The translations under genes and the position numbers were made by a program. Source: Microcaldota archaeon (GTDB lineage Archaea; Micrarchaeota; Micrarchaeia; Micrarchaeales; Micrarchaeaceae). Taken from it: a DNA stretch of 15,018 nt. Below the pieces are notes generated by a model that ran no database searches, was not told where the DNA came from, and worked only from the letters and a program-made list of their open reading frames with translations. How positions within the stretch are numbered: the stretch's first letter is position 1; each line of letters opens with the position of its first letter. Below are positions 6,461 through 12,618 of the stretch, in pieces. The DNA lies in the NCBI GenBank assembly GCA_013330215.1, contig DUIS01000055.1, forward strand, positions 10,760 to 25,777, read 5' to 3'.

Positions 6461-7240
6461 ATGTCAAGACTAAAAGAAGCTGCAGTTGTTGTGGTTCTCG
6501 CCCTTTCATTACAAGGACTACTGCGCGGCCAGAGCGACCAGCAGGATCAGAATGTATCTTTATCCATCACAGAATCTTTCGCATCCAGATATGTCAAGAG
6601 CACAGGAAGCCCCATAGGTACTGGACCCGTCCAACAGTTCCAGGCAGACCTCAACCTCGGCAAATATGTTACAATTACAGGATGGCAGGACTATGACGTC
6701 TCACGCAGGGCGCTCGACGAGGTTGATGTAGACCTGACCCTGCATAAATCGCTCTGCACCATAAGAAACCATTATCTGAAAGGGGGAATAGCCGGCAGCG
6801 TAAGCATGCAGGACTGGATATATCCGTCTAAGTTGATAAGCAATCAAAGCGATTATGCGATTATATCCACATTGACATACAGCGGCCCCTTAACAGTAAA
6901 GTTCACAGAGAAGCACTTGGTCACCGGAGGCTGGACATGGGACAGGAACAACTACGTTTTCGACATATCAGAACCTTTTAAGGTAAAGGATTGGGGAAAA
7001 TCTAAACTTGTGGCAGGTCCTGTCTTCAGAACAGCATACGACGATAATTTCTTCAAGTTTAACGGATGGAACATCGCCACTCCGGGTGTTTCAGCAAGGT
7101 TCTCAAGGCGCGGCCTCTCGATAGACGCATTTGCAAAGAAGGAATTCCGCATGGACGTTCCCCCAACAAAGAAGGGCTTTTACTACGAGGGAATATCCGT
7201 GACGTTCGCAGACATGCCATGGCGCAGCGCATCCAAGTAA
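6461..7240 (+). CDS. Secreted beta-strand-rich protein, unknown function
   Basis: Unrecognised 259-residue protein. A basic start (MSRLKE), a hydrophobic stretch at residues 7-21 and a polar LRGQSDQQDQ segment make a signal peptide with cleavage near residues 22-26. The mature part alternates polar and hydrophobic residues in many short stretches, for example VSLSITESF, VTITGWQDYDV, EVDVDLTLH, LTVKFTEKHLV, YVFDISEPFKV and GISVTFA. Turns are rich in Gly, Asn and Asp, and there are many Tyr and Trp residues. This resembles small beta-barrel or beta-sandwich envelope proteins, even bacterial outer-membrane barrels, but I cannot name a family. The ATG at 6461 is preferred over the TTG at 6446 because a strong TATA box sits 35 nt upstream, although TTG at 6446 is in frame. 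It sits between E2 and E3 of the dehydrogenase locus with its own promoter and a flanking palindrome, so its link to the complex may be only positional. Confidence 0.7.
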   Translation: MSRLKEAAVVVVLALSLQGLLRGQSDQQDQNVSLSITESFASRYVKSTGSPIGTGPVQQFQADLNLGKYVTITGWQDYDVSRRALDEVDVDLTLHKSLCTIRNHYLKGGIAGSVSMQDWIYPSKLISNQSDYAIISTLTYSGPLTVKFTEKHLVTGGWTWDRNNYVFDISEPFKVKDWGKSKLVAGPVFRTAYDDNFFKFNGWNIATPGVSARFSRRGLSIDAFAKKEFRMDVPPTKKGFYYEGISVTFADMPWRSASK

Positions 7241-7263
7241 AAACAGTAAGGTATCTGCAAACG

Positions 7264-7273
7264 CTATTAAATC
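7264..7273 (+). promoter_or_regulatory. TATA-like element upstream of E3
   Basis: CTATTAAATC is centred about 32 nt before the ATG at 7301, which would give an almost leaderless message. No ribosome binding site is visible before either ATG (7301 or 7307), consistent with leaderless translation of E3. Confidence 0.4.
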
Positions 7274-7300
7274 TTATAGGCATATACTACTGGCGCTTAG

Positions 7301-8668
7301 ATGGTAATGGGATCGATACCTGAACAGGTGGACCTTGCGATTGTAGGAGGGGGCGTAGGCGGCTATGTCGCTGCGATACGCGCCGCCGAGCTCGGATTAA
7401 GCGTAGCGCTTGTCGAGAAGGACCATCTCGGAGGGCACTGCCTGAACTACGCATGCATACCATCAAAGACGCTCATAAAGGTGGCAGACATATTCTACGA
7501 GGCCTCCCATTCCCAGAAGTTCGGAATAAGCGGCATTGTTGTGCTTGACGCGAAGAAGATGTTCGATTGGCGCATGTCCGTATCGAAGAAGCTAGAGGAC
7601 GGCGTGGCATTCCTCTGCAAGTCAAACCAGATTGACGTCTTCAAGGGCACCGCGACATTCCTATCATCAAACACGCTGCAGCTCACTGACGGGATCTCGC
7701 TTCAGTTCAAGCGCGCGATAATAGCGACGGGCTCTGAGCCCATACCAATGAAGGGCTTTGAATTCGGCGGGAACATAATGGACTACAAGGCTGCGCTCAT
7801 GCTTGACCATCTGCCAAAGTCCATGGCGATAATCGGCGCAGGCTATGTCGCAGTGGAAATAGGCACGCTGTACGCGAAGCTCGGCAGCAAGGTGAGCATA
7901 ATAGCGAGGAGCGACGTTCTCTCAAAGTTCGACCGCGATGCGGTAGATATCGTCAAGAAGAGGATGACAGACCTTGGCGTCACAATATATACAAACGCCT
8001 TGCCAGCATCCCATGATGCAAGCAGCATCACCCTTGCGGACGGCAAGAGGGTAGATGCGGAGATAATAGTAGTTGCCGTAGGGCTCGCGCCATATACTGA
8101 TGGTCTGGGACTGGGAAACACAAAGGTAAAGACCGATGATAAAGGGTTCATAACGGTCAACAACACGCTTACAACATCAGATCCAAACATACTCGCAATA
8201 GGCGATGTGGTTGGTGAGCCGATGCTTGCCCACAAGGCGATAAGACATGGCGTAGTAGCAGCAGAGGTGGCAGCAGGGGAGAACTCATCCTACGATAACA
8301 TCGTGGTGCCTGCAGTCATATTCTCTGACCCGGAGGTTGCAATAGCAGGAACCGTAGGGGAAGGAAACGGAATAAAGGTCACAAAGTTCCCGCTCACCGC
8401 GCTAGGAAGGAGCATAGCCCTTGATACCACGAACGGGTTTGTCAAGATAGCCTACGACAACGAGAACACGGTCAAGGGCGTAGAGATAGTATCGGACGAA
8501 GCAAGTTCAATGATATCAGAGGCCGCTCTTGCTATAGAGATGGGTGCAAACCTTGAGGATATAGCGGACACTATACATCCGCACCCAACATATAGCGAGG
8601 CGGTTCAGGAGGCTGCGGAGGCCGCCCTTGGAAGGCCGCTGCACTTCTTTTACGGAAGGAAGAAGTAA
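7301..8668 (+). CDS. lpdA: Dihydrolipoyl dehydrogenase (E3), with an NADP-type cofactor motif
   Basis: E3 reoxidises the dihydrolipoyl group of E2 through FAD and passes electrons to a nicotinamide nucleotide. This 455-residue protein has the usual length and order. The FAD site is GGGVGG (16-21) with the Glu39 strand end. The redox disulfide is Cys47/Cys52 in GGHCLNYACIPSK, where His46 and Ala51 replace the common Thr and Gly. ATGSEP lies at 142-147, the second dinucleotide site is GAGYVA (179-184), a second FAD block AIGDV occurs in LAIGDVVGEP, and the C-terminal catalytic pair His428/Glu433 is in HPHPTYSE. The nucleotide site ends in Ala (GxGxxA), and the strand that normally ends in Glu reads IIA202-Arg203. 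This is as in NADP-dependent glutathione reductases and suggests NADP+ use (inference). ATG 7307 is an alternative start. The hydrolase gene follows after 4 nt. Confidence 0.93.
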   Translation: MVMGSIPEQVDLAIVGGGVGGYVAAIRAAELGLSVALVEKDHLGGHCLNYACIPSKTLIKVADIFYEASHSQKFGISGIVVLDAKKMFDWRMSVSKKLEDGVAFLCKSNQIDVFKGTATFLSSNTLQLTDGISLQFKRAIIATGSEPIPMKGFEFGGNIMDYKAALMLDHLPKSMAIIGAGYVAVEIGTLYAKLGSKVSIIARSDVLSKFDRDAVDIVKKRMTDLGVTIYTNALPASHDASSITLADGKRVDAEIIVVAVGLAPYTDGLGLGNTKVKTDDKGFITVNNTLTTSDPNILAIGDVVGEPMLAHKAIRHGVVAAEVAAGENSSYDNIVVPAVIFSDPEVAIAGTVGEGNGIKVTKFPLTALGRSIALDTTNGFVKIAYDNENTVKGVEIVSDEASSMISEAALAIEMGANLEDIADTIHPHPTYSEAVQEAAEAALGRPLHFFYGRKK

Positions 8669-8672
8669 TTGG

Positions 8673-9407
8673 ATGGACTACACTAAGGACTTCGAGGACG
8701 GGTTTGAATACACCTCACTGGGCGCACTGCATTTCATGCACCATCCTGGCACAAAAGATAAGATAATATTCCTACACGGAGCAGGTGCAAACACGAAGGT
8801 ATGGAGCAAGCTGGTGCAGTACCTTCCTGATGGGCTTGACGTTTTCCTGATAGACCTTCTTGGGCATGGGCAGTCAGATGCCCCTTCAGATATAGAATAC
8901 ACGGTGAGCAACCAGTTCCAGGCACTGAGAGAGTTCATAGCGCTGCAGAACAATGGCGACAGCTACATCTTCGGCCATTCCTATGGCGCGTGGATCGCAG
9001 CGTACTACGCATCTCAGCCCTGCGGCTGCAAGGGGATAATACTCGAAGACGCACCAGGGCTCGCAGAATCCTTTGCGGACATACCTGCGAATGGCATTGA
9101 TGAATTCAAGTCGAATATGCTCAAATCCATACTTGCAATAAACAACAACAAGGAGTACGTATTCAAGAACCTGATAGACTCCGAATTCAAGGAAGACCAG
9201 CTTACTAAAGAGCTTCTCTCATCGATATCCGCCAAGACAAAGATAATATGGGGGAGCGATGACAAGATACTGGATAAGCGCTACGCGCCCATTCTGAACG
9301 AGCGGATAAAAGGTAGCACGCTGAGCATCATAGAAGGTGCTGGACACGAGCCGCATTATACAAACCCCGAAGAGGTCTGCAAGATAATACTAGAGTTCAT
9401 TGGGTGA
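8673..9407 (+). CDS. Alpha/beta hydrolase in the E3 transcription unit
   Basis: A 244-residue alpha/beta-hydrolase-fold enzyme, probably cytosolic (no signal peptide or TM segment). The oxyanion-hole motif HGAG (35-38) is followed by the DLLGHGQSD turn (61-69), the nucleophile elbow GHSYGA with Ser103, the acid in WGSDDK (Asp197 most likely) and the histidine in GAGHEPH (His225). The triad is complete, so it should be an active hydrolase or esterase; the substrate is unknown. The ATG at 8673 lies 4 nt after the E3 stop (in-frame codons back to 8628 lie inside E3), and a GGAAGGAAGAAG tract within the end of E3 can act as ribosome binding site. Bacterial acetoin dehydrogenase E2 (AcoC) carries an alpha/beta hydrolase domain fused to a lipoyl domain, so association with a dehydrogenase complex has a precedent. 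A thioesterase or lipoamidase-like role is speculative. Confidence 0.87.
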   Translation: MDYTKDFEDGFEYTSLGALHFMHHPGTKDKIIFLHGAGANTKVWSKLVQYLPDGLDVFLIDLLGHGQSDAPSDIEYTVSNQFQALREFIALQNNGDSYIFGHSYGAWIAAYYASQPCGCKGIILEDAPGLAESFADIPANGIDEFKSNMLKSILAINNNKEYVFKNLIDSEFKEDQLTKELLSSISAKTKIIWGSDDKILDKRYAPILNERIKGSTLSIIEGAGHEPHYTNPEEVCKIILEFIG

Positions 9408-9412
9408 AGTGG

Positions 9413-9685
9413 CTATTTCTTCAAGCCCATTATAGCCTCTATCAGCTGCTCCTTCGTTATCTTTTCGGTTCTTGCGCCGAGAAGGTAGAATGTGTTCACC
9501 GCATTCGTTACCGATTCCCTCCTGAACCCAACGCCTATAAGGTGCTTGCCAAGAAGCGTCATGAAATCGCTGGGATTGGCCCCCAGGTCGCCGTCTATCT
9601 CTATCTTCGCTATGCGGTCGCCCTTTACCGTAGCCTTTACCGTGACCGTGACGCTATTGATGTTGCATGTGTTCTGAAGGCGCAT
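9413..9685 (-). CDS. lplB: Probable stand-alone C-terminal (accessory) subunit of a bipartite lipoate-protein ligase
   Basis: A 90-residue protein resembling the C-terminal domain of lipoate-protein ligase A (PF10437-like). Visible traits are a beta strand TVTVKATV, then GDRIAKIEIDGDLGANPSDF, the amphipathic helix MTLLGKHLIGVGF, and RRESVTNAVNTF followed by a C-terminal helix. In Thermoplasma acidophilum and other archaea this domain is a separate protein required for the catalytic LplA subunit to adenylate lipoate. Its position beside the E2/E3 genes supports that reading. No catalytic LplA is present in this window. The ATG at 9685 is only about 26 nt from the TATA element at 9704-9717, so the message is probably leaderless. 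Convergent with the hydrolase gene (5-nt gap) and divergent from the flavoprotein gene. The family call rests on motif memory and length, hence moderate confidence. Confidence 0.62.
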   Translation of the reverse strand: MRLQNTCNINSVTVTVKATVKGDRIAKIEIDGDLGANPSDFMTLLGKHLIGVGFRRESVTNAVNTFYLLGARTEKITKEQLIEAIMGLKK

Positions 9686-9703
9686 AAATGTTATTTAGAA
9701 CAA

Positions 9704-9717
9704 TATTATAAATAATA
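9704..9717. promoter_or_regulatory. Bidirectional TATA element (lplB-like / flavoprotein genes)
   Basis: TATTATAAATAATA is an inverted repeat (TATTAT, AA, ATAATA). It is the sole TATA candidate between the start at 9685 (minus, about 26 nt away) and at 9746 (plus, about 35 nt away). The spacing predicts a leaderless minus message and a leader of about 10 nt on the plus side. Confidence 0.55.
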
Positions 9718-9745
9718 GCGCCAAGGGATACTCTATAGGATCTTC

Positions 9746-10483
9746 ATGGCAATGATACCGATAACCGAGAGAAAATACACGCTCGTGGAAAAGATAGACG
9801 AGACGCCGGAAGTCCTGATACTCAAGTTCATGCCGGAGGACAACCAGCCCACGCCATTCGATCCAGGAATGTTCATGATGATAGTCGGTGTTGACAGTTC
9901 AGGGAATAGATACACGGGGAGGGCGTTCTCTATAGCATCAGACCCATCAGTTCCTGGAATGGATTTCATGGTCATAAAGGAGCCGACGCACGGCGACCAT
10001 ATAGGGAGGCCGCACTTTGTTGACGCCAAGATAGGCGACGTCTTCTTCATGAGGGGCCCAAACGGCCAGTTCAGGTTCGACCCAAGCGTGGACAAAAAGG
10101 CGATTTTCCTTGCCGGGGGCACAGGCCTTGCGCCGTTCATCTCAATGCTACGGCACATAAAGTCATCAGGCTCCCAATGTGATACTGTGCTGCTTTACAG
10201 CACGAAATACTCAACAGAGATAATACTCAAGGAGGAGCTGAAAAGCTACGTTGCCGACCTGCACACAAAACTCGTAATAACAGTCACAAGGCCGCAGCCG
10301 GGCGACGGGTGGACCGGACAGACCGGCCACATAACTGCCGACACCATCAAGAACTACGCGCCAGACTATGCTGAGCGAACTGCATACATCTGCGGACCGC
10401 TCGCATTTGTTAAGGCGGTCAAGGACGCGCTTGTGTCCCTTGGCATGCAGAATGAGAAAATAAAGGCGGACGTCTGGGGATAA
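9746..10483 (+). CDS. FAD-binding oxidoreductase of the ferredoxin/flavodoxin-NAD(P)H reductase family
   Basis: A 245-residue flavoprotein. An N-terminal FAD-binding beta barrel carries RAFSIAS (59-65), the RxFS/RxYS signature for FAD. A C-terminal NAD(P)-binding domain follows with GGTGLAP (124-130), TVLLYSTK, CGP (216-218) and a short tail ending in Trp-Gly. No iron-sulfur or heme domain is attached, so a separate electron carrier (ferredoxin, flavodoxin) or free flavin is expected as partner. The aromatic residue next to the C-terminus recalls ferredoxin-NADP reductases, where such a residue stacks on FAD. It is divergently transcribed from the lipoate-ligase subunit gene and may share its TATA element. 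Closeness to an E3 with NADP-like features suggests a shared role in NADPH/ferredoxin balance (inference). ATG 9746 is used; ATG 9752 is also possible. Confidence 0.86.
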   Translation: MAMIPITERKYTLVEKIDETPEVLILKFMPEDNQPTPFDPGMFMMIVGVDSSGNRYTGRAFSIASDPSVPGMDFMVIKEPTHGDHIGRPHFVDAKIGDVFFMRGPNGQFRFDPSVDKKAIFLAGGTGLAPFISMLRHIKSSGSQCDTVLLYSTKYSTEIILKEELKSYVADLHTKLVITVTRPQPGDGWTGQTGHITADTIKNYAPDYAERTAYICGPLAFVKAVKDALVSLGMQNEKIKADVWG

Positions 10484-10492
10484 TCAATTAGT

Positions 10493-11185
10493 TTATATCT
10501 TGTCAAGCCTTTCGTAGAGCTTGTCTATGTCAAGCTTCGTCACGATCAGCGGTATCTTCTCCACCTGCGCTATCTTGACAGCGAGCTTGTCAAGCGTTGT
10601 GACGTTGTGTATCACCACAACCCTTGGCTTGATCGGCGCAACCCTTATGACAACTAGCGGCGACCTTCCCGTTGAGACATGCTCGAATATGAACACGCGC
10701 TCGGTCGTTGAGCCGAAAAGCTTCGGGTACTCAGCTGGGGACATCTCGAGTATTATCCTAAGGCTGTCGAGCTTCGTGTAGCCGAAAAGGTTTATCGAGT
10801 CGAGCGTACCCGGGTTCGCAACCACCTTCCCCTCTATTATCCTGTTGAAGTCCGCCGCGTTTATCGGCGCCCCGAAGTCGTGTATCTTGTAGTATTTGTC
10901 CTCCTCCTCCTTGGTCGATGAGAACTTCGCAAGGCTGTTGCTTACTGTGCCGCCCTTCTGCGCGTCTATCGTGAAGAGCGCCTCTACGAACCTCTTTATT
11001 ACGCCAACGCCTGGGCTGAGCCTCCTGTTGCTCTCGTAGTCGCTTATGGTCGAAGTTGACACCTTTATCTGCTTCGCAAGCTCAACCTGCGTCACTCCGA
11101 AGAACTCCCTCCATTTCTTCATGGCGCTTCCTGGGCTTTCCGCAAGCGTTATCTCCCCTGCTATCTTCTCCCTTAACTCATCCAT
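10493..11185 (-). CDS. Archaeal XRE-type HTH transcriptional regulator (COG1709-like)
   Basis: A 230-residue DNA-binding regulator. The helix-turn-helix spans about residues 22-57: MKKWREFFGVTQVELAKQ, then the recognition helix STSTISDYESNRR. A C-terminal alpha/beta domain of about 150 residues (VVANPGTLDSINLFGYTKLD, ERVFIFEHVSTGRSPLVVIRVAPIKPRVVVIHN) probably senses a ligand or dimerises. This arrangement is typical of an archaeal HTH group assigned to COG1709. The open frame continues back to 11329, but those codons are an Arg-rich out-of-frame reading of the upstream membrane-protein gene. The ATG at 11185 begins 4 nt after the TAA/TGA of that gene, with TGATC and GAGAGGAAG tracts upstream for ribosome binding. 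The four-base spacing implies co-expression and a possible functional pair with the membrane protein. Confidence 0.87.
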   Translation of the reverse strand: MDELREKIAGEITLAESPGSAMKKWREFFGVTQVELAKQIKVSTSTISDYESNRRLSPGVGVIKRFVEALFTIDAQKGGTVSNSLAKFSSTKEEEDKYYKIHDFGAPINAADFNRIIEGKVVANPGTLDSINLFGYTKLDSLRIILEMSPAEYPKLFGSTTERVFIFEHVSTGRSPLVVIRVAPIKPRVVVIHNVTTLDKLAVKIAQVEKIPLIVTKLDIDKLYERLDKI

Positions 11186-11189
11186 AAGA

Positions 11190-11924
11190 TCAGTTCGCTT
11201 CCTCTCTCTTCCTTCCCTTCCTGTTCCTCTTCTTCTTGTCTGAATCGACGCCCTTGTAGATCTGCTCCAGGTATTCCTTGTCATGCTGCTCCTTTGTCTT
11301 GCCGTCGTTCGGCTGCAGCGCGTTCCCAAGGTTCTGCGCCCCCTTCTTTACCAGGCCGTAGATTATCACTATCAGTCCCGCAATTGCGAGTATGATCGCG
11401 AGTATAACCGGCGCCTCGTATACCAGAAGGCTGGAGAGCTTGATAGGTATGTATGTCACAAGCCCGCTCACCGAAATTTTCGATGAGTTGCTTCCCGGCG
11501 TGTTGTCTATCACGACATATACGCTATTCATCGATGAATTCTGGGCGCTGCTCTGCTGCGTGAACAGCTGCGTATAGACGCTCCTCTTGTCAACGAATAT
11601 GTAGTTGCCGTCTACCTCCAATGCTTGTGCGCGCGCGAGGCCGCTTGCGCCCCCGTTCGATCCGAGGTAACCGCTCCACTTTGAGAACGTGCTCCCGTTC
11701 ATCACGTACATGTTCGTGCTGTTGGCCATTATCATGTACAGCGCAAGCGCGGTGTAGTTGCCGCCAGGGATTGCGACATAAGCAAAACTGCCGGAGTTCA
11801 CCGTCACATTCGTGCTTGATATGCTTCCGCTCACCTTGCTGTTAAGAAGGTATCCCGAAACCAACGCGAGCACTATCGCGATTATTATAAGCGCAAGGCC
11901 GTAGTAAATGAATTTCTTCATCAT
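11190..11924 (-). CDS. Two-TM membrane protein with a sequon-rich external domain
   Basis: Unrecognised 244-residue protein. TM helix 1 lies at about residues 5-27. An external domain of about 140 residues is rich in Ser, Asn and Tyr with several N-x-S/T sites (for example NVT, NYT, NST, NSS). TM helix 2 lies at about 172-191, and a cytoplasmic tail of about 50 residues ends in a strongly basic stretch (KKKRNRKGRKREE). The topology is cytoplasmic N-terminus, outside domain, cytoplasmic tail. Tandem ATGs at 11924 and 11921; the first is used. A TATA box at 11951-11960 lies about 31 nt upstream. The gene for an HTH regulator follows after 4 nt, so the two could form a surface-signal/regulator pair, although no known signalling domain is visible in the tail. 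Confidence 0.78.
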   Translation of the reverse strand: MMKKFIYYGLALIIIAIVLALVSGYLLNSKVSGSISSTNVTVNSGSFAYVAIPGGNYTALALYMIMANSTNMYVMNGSTFSKWSGYLGSNGGASGLARAQALEVDGNYIFVDKRSVYTQLFTQQSSAQNSSMNSVYVVIDNTPGSNSSKISVSGLVTYIPIKLSSLLVYEAPVILAIILAIAGLIVIIYGLVKKGAQNLGNALQPNDGKTKEQHDKEYLEQIYKGVDSDKKKRNRKGRKREEAN

Positions 11925-11950
11925 AGGAACCAGTTAGTATTCTCAAAAAA

Positions 11951-11960
11951 GGTTTATAAG
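11951..11960 (-). promoter_or_regulatory. TATA box for the membrane protein/HTH regulator operon
   Basis: CTTATAAACC on the minus strand is centred about 31 nt before the ATG at 11924, in the 50-nt gap after the GNAT gene. It predicts a leader of only a few bases and separates this operon from the GNAT gene on the same strand. Confidence 0.5.
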
Positions 11961-11974
11961 GGTAGTGTAGCCCG

Positions 11975-12544
11975 TCAGCCGTATCCCTCCACGCTTATCC
12001 TTGCATTGTCTGCATATTCGCTTCTTACGATGCCGAAAGAATCGTCATCCATGAACTTCCCCATGTGGAAGACCTCCTCCCTCGCAGTCCCCTCCTTCTT
12101 GAAGCCCAGCGCGCCGAGCAGGCGTATCGACCGTTCATTGCCGACTAGCACCTTCGCGCATATCCTGTTTAGCCTCAGCGTCTCAAACGCAAAATGCAGC
12201 ATGAGCCTTACAGCCTCCTTTCCGTAGCCCTTCTCCCAGTGCCTCCTGCCGATCCAGTAGCCGATGTCTGCCCTCATGTTCGTGCTGTCTATGTTAGCAA
12301 TAGCGCACATCCCTATGAACTCGCCGCCCTTCAGCCTTACCGACATGTGGAAATCGACCTTCTCGGTGCACCTCAGCTCTGCGAATTCTACAAACGAGAC
12401 CGCGTGCTCAATCGTGTAGGGGAAGGGCATGTTGGGCACATTTGAGGCGATCTCGTAGTCGTTGGAATATTCCGCTATCGCTTCCGCATCCTCTCTGTCT
12501 ACGCTTTCCAGATAGACCTTGAAGGCAGGGCAGGATATCCTCAC
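11975..12544 (-). CDS. GNAT family N-acetyltransferase (RimJ/RimL-like)
   Basis: A 189-residue cytosolic acetyl-CoA-dependent N-acetyltransferase. Family features are the opening YLESVDREDAEAIAEY helix (11-26), the central strands, and IGYWIGRRHWEKGYGKEA (94-111), which contains the acetyl-CoA pyrophosphate-binding turn. LRLNRICAKVLVGNERSIRLLGALGFKKEG completes motif B. This is the pattern of the RimJ/RimL subgroup that acetylates protein N-termini or small amines; the substrate cannot be told. The GTG at 12544 is chosen because the family's first strand begins only about 10 residues later and because AGGTAATC, close to the ideal archaeal AGGTGATC, lies just upstream. Divergent from the KaiC-like gene with a shared symmetrical TATA element. 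Confidence 0.87.
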   Translation of the reverse strand: MRISCPAFKVYLESVDREDAEAIAEYSNDYEIASNVPNMPFPYTIEHAVSFVEFAELRCTEKVDFHMSVRLKGGEFIGMCAIANIDSTNMRADIGYWIGRRHWEKGYGKEAVRLMLHFAFETLRLNRICAKVLVGNERSIRLLGALGFKKEGTAREEVFHMGKFMDDDSFGIVRSEYADNARISVEGYG

Positions 12545-12574
12545 AAAGATTACCTAAGGGCACCCAAGTGCTTA

Positions 12575-12584
12575 ATAAATTTAT
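12575..12584. promoter_or_regulatory. Perfectly palindromic TATA element between GNAT and KaiC-like genes
   Basis: ATAAATTTAT is its own reverse complement. Its centre is about 36 nt from both the GTG start at 12544 (minus) and the TTG start at 12616 (plus). It is the only TATA candidate in the 71-nt gap, so it probably serves both directions. Confidence 0.6.
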
Positions 12585-12606
12585 CCTGCTTACTATTATT
12601 AAACTA

Positions 12607-12618
12607 GGTGTATACTTG
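12607..12618 (+). promoter_or_regulatory. Ribosome binding site deciding the TTG start of the KaiC-like gene
   Basis: GGTG (12607-12610), five bases, then TTG (12616-12618): the same spacing as before E1-alpha and before the start at 2728. The more upstream in-frame ATG at 12568 overlaps the TATA element and lacks such a site. Confidence 0.6.

Noticed and set aside
11186..11329. Arg-rich N-terminal extension of the HTH regulator
   Set aside because: It is the out-of-frame reading of the basic tail of the upstream membrane protein; the ATG at 11185 gives a normal family start and is 4 nt behind that gene's stop.
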